Source of the DNA: Dissophora ornata
Lineage: Eukaryota > Mortierellomycota > Mortierellomycetes > Mortierellales > Mortierellaceae
Assembly: GCA_025201705.1 (NCBI GenBank)
Contig: MU617131.1
Coordinates: forward strand, 1 to 22,240
Direction: 5' to 3'
DNA: 22,240 nt
In this document: piece by piece, positions 10,885 to 22,100 of the stretch
Position numbering within the stretch: position 1 is the first letter of the stretch
How the letters are laid out: every line of letters begins with the position of its first letter
Made by a program: the position numbers and the translations under genes
The notes under the pieces: generated by a model
Seen by the model: only the letters and a program-made list of their open reading frames with translations
Databases searched by the model: none
What the model was told of the DNA's origin: nothing

Positions 10885-13800
10885 TCATGTCTGGAGAGGA
10901 TCGTGCTCCTGAAGCTGCTGACTACTAACTGATCCAGCCACCGACAATCCAGATCCACCACGTTTGCTAACAGTACTCGCAAGAGGATCAATCTTCATAC
11001 GGGTCGTCGACGTGGAAGGAGAAAAGATTTCAACCGCAGGCCGCAATCCTACTCCTCCACCTCCTGTTCCTACTCCGCCTGTCCCCGACTTCGATATTGA
11101 CGAAATGGAGGGGGATGACGAAGAAGAGTGCATCCCCCCCGCTCCTCCAACTGCTGATCCTGCGCCTGAAGCATTGTCGACATCACCATTCAGCATCCAG
11201 CTAAACTGTGAGTGCGTCAGGGAAGATCGCGGCGACTTGACTTTTGTGCCCAAGGTAGGAGTACCTGCACCTCCTCCGCCTCGCGAGCCAGATAATGAAG
11301 GAGAAGAAGATCGTTTAGGTTCCATATTCGTGTCATCGATCAATTCATCAAATGAGAAGGGCTTCGGCGTCGGTAATTGAGGAGGCGGCGTAGGGACATA
11401 AACATCCAATATCGGAGTCGATGGGTCGAATCTATTGTACTCTTGTTCATTGCTACTGCTGTATCCTGCAGCAACGCTACTGGTGTGGCTCGAAGTCCTG
11501 GATGGACTGCGTCCTTCGTTCGTTGGGGTATCGTAGAACGATCGTACAGGGCTACCTGCTCTCAGAACACTCAGTGAATTAGCGGCCTTTGCGATCGCCG
11601 TTGTAGCATTGATGGGTTTCCGATGCGCTGCAAATGTTGCTCCGCCTCCTCCTACTCCACCTGCTACTGGAAGTTCCGGCTGAGATTTAGATGTTATCAT
11701 GGTCGGCTTCGTCGTAGGCTGGTTTTGATCTTGAACAATGTTGTCCGCACTAGGGCATTCTAGCACCCCGAATTCGATGACAAGGGGGTCCACATCCTTG
11801 GAGAATCCTAACAGAACATCACGTACTTGCTCCAAGCCAGAGATTGCAGCCAGGGCCTCCTTCGAAAGCACCTTTGTTGTCGCCTGGTTACCATCCTTAG
11901 GTCTTGTGGGATCGTTGCTGCTGGTGGATGGTGATACCAACTCTGTCTCTAATATGGCTAGAGCTTTGGCTACGATTTGACCCAACTGGGCTTGTTTGTC
12001 CGAGTTAATGTTGTTGCTGTTGGGGTTACTGCTGTTGTTGTTGTTGCTCTGATGGCTCCTTTGCTGAGAAAGCACTGGTTGATTTACTGGGACGACCCTC
12101 GCACTCGAAGAAATCGCCTGATTGAACTGATCGAACATGGGCGGGAAGTTGGCAGTTGTTGGGGATGGAGTAGGAGAATTGGCCTTTCGAATATAAGACT
12201 GGGTATTTTTCTAATATTTGAAAAATCATGACGAACACATATTAGTAATATTGGTACTATGATCAGCGATGAAGCGAAATGCCAGCCTAGTCTCCTCAAC
12301 CATGTACTTTTACCTTCATGTCATGGATCGCCTTATTAATGGCAGCTCCTCCTTTGCTTTCTAACACATTCTTCGTTACATGCACGAATCCCTCCGCGAC
12401 AGGCTTGATGGCACCCAATGCCGCTGGCGGCAGATGCTGACTAAGCACTACATTCCCTGGGAAACTCGCTCCTTGACCCTTTTCTTGATCATGATGTTGC
12501 TGCTGCGAGTTGTTCGGAGGCTGTCGCGAATACGGTGACGGTGATCCGGTGCGTTGGAATTGCTGTTGCTGCTGTTGTTGAGGCTGCGCTCTCTGTTCGA
12601 ACTCCACTGCCGATGGCGGTGGTGGTTTCCCTGCAAGGACATTGTTTTGTCTGATAATCTCATAGCCTCCAACAGCATTGGGCGATTTTTGAAGATTCAG
12701 GGCCTGAGGAATGAACAGATGCACGCCCTTGACAGAGGGATATCTCATCAGCTTGTGAAGACATCCTGCAAAGTCCTCCTCTAGCAATTCGTCTCGGATC
12801 CGCAGGAGGAGTGCCAGGCCAATAAAGATGCAGATGTCGAGACTTGGATCCTTTGCGAAAATACCATCCCAAAGATTCAAAACATCATTCATAGGAAACT
12901 CTCTGCTAAACAGCAATCGGAACCAGCGACTACGAGGGAAAAAAATAACGTCATTGCAATGTCAGTAACGTATCTTCGTCCCATTTGCTCCCTTGGGGCT
13001 CAGTCCCGATGTTTCCTCACATACATGCCGAACAATTGAGGTTGAATTTCGAGACTCTTCAAATGCAGGTACAGCTCATTGTCAATCCGTTCTAGGTGAT
13101 AGAATATTTTCAAGGACCATTCAATGACCGGCGTCTGCTTCCCTGGAGGAGGCTTTAGTGGATTGAAAGAAAGCAGGTTTGAGTCAGTACAAAATGGCAA
13201 CTCTCATTTGTGTAGATGATAGAGGCGTAACCGGGAATAAACATCTCAAGATTATCTACCTCAGGTGCTTCTGATCTGCCAAATGGTTGCGTGTGACTCG
13301 CATTCGGCTGTTATATGATAGAGTCAGCGCCAGGTGTTAGAGAACAGAGCCGCTTCGCTTAAACAAATCACTGACAGTGTCCTGCTGCGACAAACCTTGG
13401 ATCTCCTGCTCGAAGGCCTTTCGTCACTGAATTCGTACCAGGGCTTCGCGCGACTCATCAGACTCGAGAATAGAGCAAATGTATCGTGCTCAACATAATT
13501 CGAGTCCAGAACACTTTTCATTACGTCCAGTCCAGCATCCCTAAGAAAAGGTGTCATGATTTTCCACTCATTAAGTGACCATCTCTCGTCTGTGCTCCTG
13601 AAATCGCGACAGTAAACTGGCACATGAACCAACTTACGAGGGTATGTCAGGTTCGGCATTGATGTCCAAACCCTCAGAAGAAACAACCCAGAGGATGTGG
13701 GCCACCAATTCATGCATTCCCTGACGATATGAAACGTCGTGGTTGATCTTGCAGTAGATGAATAAAATGTCGTTCAGTTGCTCCTGAACTTTTTCTGACC

Positions 13801-14589
13801 GGAAGTAATCATTATCAGGAAGTCTACACAAACCCAATTGGTTAGAATAAAAACGGCATATTGCTGCGTAAAGGCACTTGATCAACAACAAAAAAACAAA
13901 TAAAGCCAAAAGGGAGGGGGAGAGTGTAAGAGAGAGACGGTGCAGAACAAGGTGTGTGAGACTTACGTTCGGTCGACGTCCTGCTTAATGATCTTTCTCA
14001 ACTCCGAATCTACAAAGAATTGTTGCCAGGGACTGTCCTCTGCCAGACTGAGTGGGTTATTAACCTCCAGATCCGGTTCTGGTCCATCATCGCCACCAAC
14101 GGCTCGGATATATTTCCTTCGCAGTTCCACATATCGTTCACGCTCTGCATCCATAGCAAACGGCCACGTCGAGGTCTCGAGAGAAGGCAGACATGACAAA
14201 TAAACCTATGTACAGCACACGCACACACACACATGCAATTGGCAAGGCGGTTGTAGTCGAACAAAGGGGTTTAAAAAGAATAGGACATCAGAACAAGCAG
14301 CTAATTGCTCCGGTACCGTGAAATTAAAAAGGTGTTGTGCTCACCTTCCAACACACAGAGCGGATACCATCGATGCCTAAGTTTGAGTGTTGTGAGACAG
14401 CCCTGGCCTTGAGCGACTCCAGGGTAAGGCTGGGATCCTCGAAGACCTTGGTCCACTTTCGTCTACAAAAAAAACGGTTTGTGGAGAAAGCGTGCGATGA
14501 GAAAAGCGACGGCCTCAGCACGTTGTGGGAACATTCCTTTCGGAGCACATTCTGCTAATTGCGTACCGTGCTCCTTTGAGGGTGTTCAT
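10885..14589 (-). CDS. TBC1D5: TBC1D5-type Rab GTPase-activating protein
   Basis: Nine exons join in phase, in transcript order: 14589-14567, 14462-14345, 14205-13967, 13823-13638, 13540-13396, 13307-13260, 13152-13025, 12929-12314 and 12210-10885, giving 942 residues. The TBC domain fills about residues 8-330: RKWTKVFEDP, GIDGIRSVCWK, NNPLSLAEDSPWQQFF, IKQDVDRT (IxxDxxR arginine finger), YRQGMHELVAHI (YxQ glutamine finger), NYVEHDTFALFSSLM, ELYLHLKSLEIQPQLFG, RWFRLLFSREFP and LLLRIRDELL. This order is that of TBC1D5, which in animals binds retromer and acts on Rab7 at late endosomes. Both fingers are present, so the GAP should be active. The C-terminal 600 residues are low complexity (poly-Gln, Ser, Gly, Pro). 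Exon 1 codes only seven full residues and is the weakest part. Retromer binding here is inferred. Confidence 0.9.
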
Positions 14590-15040
14590 TCGTGAGGGGG
14601 AGGGTAGGAGTGGAGGAATGAGAAGAGTATTAGGGATGCCAAGAAGCGAGAAGTGAGGGGGAGTGAGGATAAGGATACTCAACGAAGAAAAATGGAGCTT
14701 GACGCACTACTGTCGAGACAAGAGTTCCGAATGAACGTCACGCAGTGCACCATGGCACGGGTCTGGAGTGAAAAGGGGACGCGGCGTGCGAAGTCGCGAA
14801 GAAAGCTCCTGGATACGCACAATTAAGCCGTAGATACGGCCCCCTGGTGCATTCGCTCGACACGGAAAGGAGCAAAGCAATCGTCTGTATTATTAGGGTG
14901 ACTCTAACTAGACCATATTCAAAACTGCACAAGGAAGACAAAAACCAAAAACGAAGAAAGAGGTAAAAAGGAAAATGACTATATACAACATCATGTCCGC
15001 GGCCGTTTTAGTTATTGCGGGACTGAAAAGACATGATGTA
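14590..15040. other. Intergenic: chitin-synthase-like gene 3' UTR and TBC gene promoter
   Basis: No gene is seen. The stretch between two tandem minus-strand genes is purine-rich on the plus strand, so pyrimidine-rich on the transcribed sense strand just upstream of the TBC start near 14590-14660, as is common in fungal promoters. No exact AATAAA was found for the upstream gene. Confidence 0.5.
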
Positions 15041-18000
15041 TCAAAACGGATCTTGCTGCTGTTCTTGTTGTTGCCCTTGCAAATGTACTGGATCTTGCGG
15101 TGCCATAGCGTTGCTGCTTATACGACGCATCGAATTCCACTCTGTCCAGCGCCGAAGCGCATCAGTCGTAATTGCTTGCTGTGGCAGCTCAACTGCAGAA
15201 GGTTCAGGGGATCCAGATGTTTGCTTCTCTAGTACAGAGGAATCAAGTTCTATTTCACACACGCAATAGTTGCTAAAGTCAATAAAACAAGGCTACTCTA
15301 CTGCTTACAATACCCCGTTCACAAAACCAATGGATTGGCAAAGTGCTGAAACAGAGAAGTTGTTTGTACTTACCATCAAAGTGCCAACACGCGTAGATCG
15401 GGATCGCAAGGCACTTGAATGGAATTGCCATCAGGAACAAACAGAGGCTAACTAAGCTCGTGGCGATCTCACGTCGCCGTCTCAAGAAGATACAGAGGAT
15501 CGGCTGCAGGGCTGTGGCCGACAAAACAAAAGCCAAGGCTAATAATACTGGTAGTGAATAGAGCGCACCGATGTTCGTTGTAGCACCAACAATCAGAGTG
15601 GTCAGTAGGACCCATGTCATCACGACCATAATGGGAAGAAGGACCAGATGGAGCCACTCAAGGAAGGCCAGAAAGTTGATCGAGCAGTCGCGAAGATCCG
15701 ATGACCACATCTGGCTCCAAAAGTTGTGGAACGAGCAGGCCCAGTACAGGCGTTGCTCTTGTATGTAGCTCCATAGATCGGCAGTGACAGCGAACTGGTA
15801 GGTGGCATGTGGCAGATACACCACTTGGCGGTCAGGAAACGTCTGGTGCAGGAGACTAGTGAGATAGCGATCTTCGGCGCCATCCAGGATCAAGCTACGC
15901 TCGTGCAAAGTTCGCGTCTTGTGGCCAACAAATGAAGATACCACGTCTGGATGAATCAGGATCGGGACGGAAAACGGAATCTTGTCGAATCCCTTCTCAC
16001 AGGCCGGCTTGGAATCATCATCGCCACCCGCAGCAGCATGTCCGTCGTCTTGCGCCTCATTATCTTCGTCCTCTACGTCACCTGTGGTCGATGCGATCGA
16101 AGTATCGCCAGAATTGTGCTTCGTGTGTTTGGTGCTCGGTGATTGGCGCTCGATTCGTCGCTTAGTCTTGATCCGAATAAGCGAGAACTTGCTCGGAAGA
16201 CATTGCACTGCTCCCAATGTGGATTCGAAGGCATTGGTGAACTGTAGGGATAGCTGACTCTCGTAGTCCTGGATTCTTGTCAGCCAGTTCTGCGTGCCAT
16301 TCCTGACCAAGCCTTGACCTGCTGCACCCATGATTGATCTGTTGTTCTCCAAAGTTTCCACCATTCGACTTAGGCTCCGACGGTCGCATACGCTTCCAAC
16401 CTCTGTCGTGAGCAACATCTCGAATTGTTGTGGTCCATGGGTGTTCAGTTCACGAATCTTTTCAACTAGACTGAATTCGAATGCGGAAATGGGTACGTTG
16501 AAGTAGATGCTACTTAGCCAATTAATCACCAGTCGCTTCTTCTCCCAAGAACCCCAGGATGGTCCGGACCTGTCAGCGCCATCAGGGGGACTGATGATGA
16601 GAATGTATGGAACTCGTCGTGTCCCTGTAGCATAATGACCGGAGCGTATTCCCGCTGCTCCAAAAGAAGACTCACAAGAAATGTGCACGCCATCAACTTC
16701 CAAAGGTGCGACGTCCTGTCCTGGTCCTGAACTTTCTGAGGCCTTCTCATTTCCAGATTCACTCAGAGCAGACGTGTTCAAGAGCTTTAGACACGCAAGT
16801 GATGCTTGATTGAGCTCTCCAGTATTGCTTCTTGTCTCGTCCGTGATCACAAGCAAAAGTTTCCGACTGTCGTCATAGTCGTTCAACACAAGTGCATCGA
16901 GTGTCGCCTTGATCCGGTCTTCGTTATCGCTTGCCCGGCAGGTGACCAGCATCAAAACGTGAGTGTCGCCTTTCGATCCCAGAGCTGGAGCCACGTTGGA
17001 AGACGTCTTTCCAGAGTCGAGTAATGGCTGAGGAAATGTCCACTGATAGATAACTGCCGATGCCAGGCGCAATATCGTGATCAGTAAGAGTATCGCCAGC
17101 GTCAACATGTTTATCACTATCGAGGCCAAGCAGCCGTTGGTTTGTCCAGACAGGACACCGACTTTGAAAAACCCCTGGAAGCAGCTCGAGAGATCCTTAT
17201 AATCGGGTTGCCTCTGAACCAAGAGTGTGGCATCCTTGCCGACAAGGCTCTGAATCCAGTCCATCCTTGTTCTCTCTGCAGCCGTGATCGACATGTCGAC
17301 TACTTGTGTTAGATAGTCCGTCGCGTCGAATACAGCGCCATCGTAGATAAATAAGCTGCGTCCTTGAGCGTTGAGTCCCAGAACATCCATCCACTGATAG
17401 GCGATCCGAACATCGTTATGAACAAAGTCCTGTAGCATGTCACGAGACGCTTGGGTTTGGTGGCAGTGATTGACGCTCGCTGTAGGCGAGCATTTCCCAA
17501 AACTTGTGGCGGCACCAAATAGTTGGCAGGTGTTAACCAAGTCCGCGGGAGAGAATAGATAGGAAACGTCGGTGCCGTAGTGGAAATCCAAGAATGCGTT
17601 GAGCGACGCCTGGGTGATATTGCTGCCAGCAGCAGAGGGGTGACGACCCTCGAAAAAGAGTCGCCCAACATTGTACACGGTTCCCCCTATCACCATCAGC
17701 TGTCCTGGGTCAATCGCCTGATCTGAGTTCCCATAGCGCGCATTAAAGTCGGTCATGGAGAGATTTTGGATCGCGTGGGGTCTGCAGGTTATGAGAGGGA
17801 GTCCAAGAGCAACGAACCCAAACAGGAGTGAAAATCCTGTTACCAAGACGCCTACTGCCACCTTCTCGCGCCAGTCTTGACGCCTGTCCTTGCTCCATCG
17901 CGTTGGAAGTATCATGTTTGGACAGCACACCGTTAAGATTTTCGACAGGATGACCCAGACACGGTTCCTAGATCGGCTCATCAGCTGTTTCCGTCGCACA

Positions 18001-19987
18001 ACTCGCCGATTGAGGCCATCCTCCATGTCCTTTACCTTGATATGCTCTGAGTGACTCTTGCTTGGACGTCCATGAATCCACAGGTAATGATCGCTAGTTG
18101 AACTGGAAAGACCTGGAGCCTGCGTTGTTGTTTCAGGCTGAGTCTCAGGTTGGCTCTCGGAGTAGTAGTACACTTGTCTAGAGCCATGTCGAGGAAAGAT
18201 CCCGCGTCGATGGACAGTGTAAACCTTTGTTGGTGTCTTGGGATGTGGCTGCTTTACTGGCAGCGTTGGTTTCTCTACAGCAACACTCGAAGTTGGCACT
18301 GTTGTTGGCAGTATGGCTGGAATGCTCCTCCCTCGAGCCAAGGATCCAGATAATGAAGATGATGCCTCGTCCAGACTGGATTCCACAAAGGCACCGTCAC
18401 TGGAGGTGTTGAATATGTTCACCAAATGACTTGGAGCCATCGCCGTCGGAATTGGTGATACTGGCTCATCCACGCTAGTTCTTGGAGAAGCAGTGGGGAT
18501 CATGATTGGATGTGGACGACGAGAGTTCCGGCGAGAGGACAGGGCGGATTGGCGGGAAATGGTGTTCTGTGTAGAAAACGAGGAACGGTGTGTGCCGTAG
18601 TGAGCCTCCTCCAGTCCCTCTTCTGGGACAGAGGGCAGAGAGGGTGCGGGTGAGTGTGTCCTCCGGGAAGGCGATCGTGGCACTGGTGGCAATATCTGTT
18701 GGATCATGGCGCGGGAACTCATGCTGCCCGACCCTGCCGCCAAAGATGATGACGCGTTGTTGCCCCTGGAAAGAAACTTTGATATATAGACCGCTATGGA
18801 TTTGTGGCCAGCATCCCACGACAAAGTGCGTGCATTCTTGCCATTAGCAGTTCGGATGTGGGGATCCGCCCCGTGCGCTAGCAGCAACTTACACGCCTCG
18901 AGTTCACCAGCATAGGCAGCGAGCATGAGAGAGGACCACCCATACTGATCCAAGGTGTTCAGGGTAGCACCACGGTCTATCAGCTCGGCCATGACATCCA
19001 CGTGGCCCGCATAGGAGGCAAGCAGCAATGCTGATTTTTGAGTGTTGTCTTGCTGGTTAACATCGGCATGGCCGACAGTGATGAGGAGACGGCAGATCGC
19101 GATAAACCCGTTGTACGATGCAATGATCAAGGGTGTGATCGATTCCTATAAGACGTCATATGTATTGTTGTTTTTTGCGTGGTGTTCGATGATCATGAAA
19201 TTGAACAATGACGACGCGAGAAAAGGGTTGAATAGGGAGTGATATGCATAATCAAGTAAATAAAATAACAATGGCGGAAATGGTATACAATGTGAGTCGC
19301 TGGATCATGCAGAACAGTAGGGATCATCGTGGGATGAAAAGGAAGCGACGGGAAAGAGAAATAAATCACTATTGCAACAAAAACGTGCTGCTTATATTTC
19401 ATTTCCCCGTTTCGTGGGTCGTTACCTCGTTCCCTTGTCTTGCCGACGCACCAGCCAACAGCAGTAACCGAACGCACTCGGTCGAGCCGGCCGCAGAGGC
19501 TTGATACAATGCTGTATCTCCTTCGTCGTCTGCGCAAACAGAGGGAACAGAACAAAATGAAGTAAAAGGAGCAAGGGATAATAAGAGGATTGTGTGTATT
19601 AGGATCGACTGTCCCTTTTAATATGCTGGATGAAATCGACTTTTGATTCGAAGGATTACCTCGCAAATCCACATCGATGGATGGAAGGGTCAGGAGATGC
19701 CTCAGCACGCGGTGTTTGTTTTCTGTTGCAGCGACCATGAGCATCGTCTTTCCCTCCCTGTCTCGGACCGTGTTGGGATCGAGTGAGAGACTAGACAGGA
19801 CATGATCCAGATGCTCTGTGTCCTGGACAAGAACTGCATGGAAGATGGAGCGGATCACGCCTGCGACTGGGTAGCGTCGTGTGGAATTGGCTGCAGTGGT
19901 AGTGGAGCTGGAGGTCTCGAGGAAGGAAGAGTCGTCCAGATCGGAGCCTGCACTGAAGCTCTGCCCATGGAAACCGCCGTTCTCCAT
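15041..19987 (-). CDS. Ankyrin-repeat / cytochrome-b5-like / chitin synthase-like protein, probable pseudo-glycosyltransferase
   Basis: Four exons, in transcript order: 19987-19660, 19529-19426, 19145-15370 and 15272-15041, giving 1479 residues. Ankyrin repeats (about 50-270) include EGDTALYQASAAG, ITPLIIASYNGF, SALLLASYAGH and WSSLMLAAYAGE. After a Ser/Pro linker come a WREKVAVGVLV membrane segment (about 570-600), a cytochrome-b5-like part (MTDFNARYGN, YNVGRLFF, from about 608), a second membrane stretch (about 820-845), and a GT2 region aligned to division-2 chitin synthases: RKLLLVITDE, SLSRMV, CLPSKF, EDRYL, VPILIHPDVV. At least four membrane helices follow. Chitin synthases make chitin from UDP-GlcNAc, but here the DAD position reads EVG, QRRRW reads QRLYW and CLPGCF reads CLPSKF, so activity is doubtful. 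An acidic insert follows CLPSKF. The C-terminus depends on which of two overlapping donors is used (15373 or 15369). The start is the first ATG in a frame open since about 20230. Confidence 0.85.
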
Positions 19988-21707
19988 CACAGCGACAGCC
20001 GTTTGTTGGTGCAGTGTGGAATTCGCCGATTTTTGGAATATGTGGGTGGGTGTGCCTGGATGGAGGTGTATGTTGTGTATGTGCGCGGTTTGTGTGGATA
20101 CAGATAAAAATATTTCGCCCAACGTTTTGCTCTTCAGATCGTCAACGAGAGTAATAACCACTCGAGCCTTGAAAATGGAGATGAGGAATGGATGTGGTCG
20201 GAAGGCGTGAAGGCAAAACAGATCTCAGTCAACTGGGTGGTGGAGGACATGGATTTGGTAAGGAAACAGGGGAAAGAGTTGTAAAGTCAGAAACTTGAGG
20301 AATTGAGCGCACTATGAGCGCAGCTGAACCAGCGACAAAAAACATGCACAACAGGAACAAGAGTACCGACATCACTACCAACGGCGACAAACAACAAAAG
20401 GAACTACTATAACAAGAATAGTATCGACAGACATACAGAAGCATCGACAAATCAATAACAGAGTAAAAAAAATAAATGAGAGAGGGGACGGAGAGGCAAC
20501 ACGAGCAAGTGCCGTGCGCTGAATAGAGGGATCTCAGAGTAACGCTACACATTCGAAGCAACCCAACACAATAACAAACACAACATTCAATGCACAACAA
20601 AGGAGAATAACCCCAATCGTGCTAGAGCAGAGCCAGAAACAGCACACCACAACAGACACGCCCACTCGCAAAAAGAGAAGGGGAGTGAGTAACAGCAACG
20701 TGGATGTTTGGGTCGATGTATCGAATCGATTATAAAAGTATATCGAGTGCTGCTCTTTTTTGGGTCTGCTGTACCCTAACTCTATGTCTGCCTGGTCAGG
20801 CATAAAAACAAAATGTCGCGCTCAATGTCTAGTCATGCGGCCTATTTGTCGCTGTCTGTTCGCCTGTTCCTGAAAAGCATGCGGACCGCATTTCACTCCC
20901 TTGTCTGTCTCTGTCTGCTCCATGAATGGTCTCTTTTTTTCTTTTCGTTTCTGACACCCCTCGTCTTTGTGTAGCCCGAGCTTCCCTTTTCGTGCCTCAC
21001 TTCCGTTTTGTCCCTCATATGCTCCGTTGTTGTCACACCTTAGAAACAGACTTGAGGGGCGGCGCAGTGGAGAGGGGCATCGCATGCAGCACCATGCACT
21101 CCTTACTGCATTCAATATGTTTCTTACTCAATAAAAATATTTTATTTCCTCCTGCTTGCAGCACGAGCCTGTATTGCTGTACCTGGAGCACCTGCGGCAG
21201 TTTTTTTGTTGTTTTTATGCTTTCACCATTCGGCTCGGGGGATAGGGGTAAAAAAAAAAAGGAAACATGAAGGGAGAAGGAGGAGCTCTTTGCTATTCAT
21301 TGCTCGACGCATGAATACTTTATAGACAACAATAGTCCCTCTTTATAAATCAAGGAGCTGGAGCAGCAGGCATGACTCCACAAGAGCAGAAACCTATTTC
21401 ATAAGCCTCTTAGACTTGCTGAGCTGCAGTGAGGTGCTCATGCGGTCAACCTGCATCAACCTAATACGCCCTCACATACCACGCCTTTCAGTCATTTGAC
21501 CAAGGATCGTCTAGGAGCAATTGGCTTTATTATTACAAATCAGGAGAATGGACACAGTGAAAAGAGGGGTTAAGATTTTATGCGTCCACGCTCCAGAATT
21601 TCAGGATATAGAAATATAGGGCCTTTGAACTTGTGAAAGAAGCCGTTTTGAGTCTCTATGATAGAGTACAGTCCAGGCAGACCCGTAGCAGAAATGGACT
21701 TTTTCTT
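19988..21707. other. Long gene-free stretch: upstream region of chitin-synthase-like gene and 3' flank of right-edge gene
   Basis: No gene is supported in about 1.7 kb. The frame of the chitin-synthase-like gene stays open upstream to about 20230 without an ATG. From 20280 to 20720 the plus strand is A/C-rich with many AACAAC-type runs, and from 20860 to 21250 T-rich. Open frames there give only Cys/Phe/Ser/Val-rich products without motifs. A TATAAAAG occurs at about 20731 on the plus strand, but no plus-strand gene follows. The right end is the 3' UTR of the minus-strand gene ending at 21708. No tRNA or 5S rRNA was recognised. Confidence 0.5.
21526..21531 (-). terminator. Candidate polyadenylation signal of right-edge gene (AATAAA)
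   Basis: The minus strand reads AATAAA 177 nt beyond the stop codon at 21708-21710. That spacing is similar to the exportin-7 and polyubiquitin candidates. Confidence 0.45.
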
Positions 21708-22100
21708 CTACTGTTTGCCACTGCTCTTGATTTGTGTCGACAGGGACAGCGCACGCTCCCAGCTTCGCTTGGTCAGGGTCTGCTCGCCATTGCTCAAGGC
21801 CACGAGTCTGCGATATGGGTCGTATTAATTAAAAACATAGTCAGACAGCAAGCACGAGGCAATGGAGAAAAATGAAAACAACACTCTCATCCTCCCTCCC
21901 AATCGCGATGCCTTTTCATTTTTTTCCCTCCGAGGGAGAAGACGCGGGAAAAGTGAAATCGACACGAAAAAAAACACAAACAAAGGAGGGAGGATTTACC
22001 TTGCAAGAGAGATGTTGAATGCGAGCTCGTTGGGTGTGATCAAGTTAGTCCCGGCCGCGACAGCGGCTTTGCGCTTTTCCATAAACTCAGTCTCAATTTC
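21708..22100 (-). CDS. Unidentified gene, last two exons (5' end outside window)
   Basis: Two minus-strand exons, 22100-22000 and 21807-21708, join in phase through a GTAAAT donor and a CGCAG acceptor (192-nt intron). The upstream border is an AATAG acceptor after a TTTCAATC tract, so more exons lie to the right. They encode 66 residues: an acidic/basic helix (IETEFMEKRKAAVAAG), NLITPNELAFNISLAR, then SNGEQTLTKRSWERALSL and a short Ser/Lys/Gln end with TAG. The pattern looks like the helical C-terminus of a conserved cytosolic or nuclear protein. I do not recognise the family. A faint likeness to part of the Rtf1 Plus3 domain was not strong enough to name it. Confidence 0.6.

Noticed and set aside
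10964..11380. 138-residue Pro/acid-rich plus-strand open frame
   Set aside because: It mirrors the repetitive Ser/Gly codons of the TBC gene tail on the other strand, with no motif of its own.
15273..15373. Splice giving WHFD-DFS-NYC in the chitin-synthase-like gene
   Set aside because: It would match the family best, but it needs an intron ending in TG and not AG. It is kept only as a hint of ancestry.
20229..20803. Cys/Leu/Val-rich minus-strand frames that look like membrane proteins
   Set aside because: They arise from A/C-rich plus-strand repeats (AACAAC and similar). The hydrophobic runs are a composition effect.
20926..21270. 114-residue plus-strand open frame with a TATA-like box upstream
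   Set aside because: The Cys/Phe/Ser-rich product of T-rich DNA has no recognisable domain, Kozak support or intron structure.
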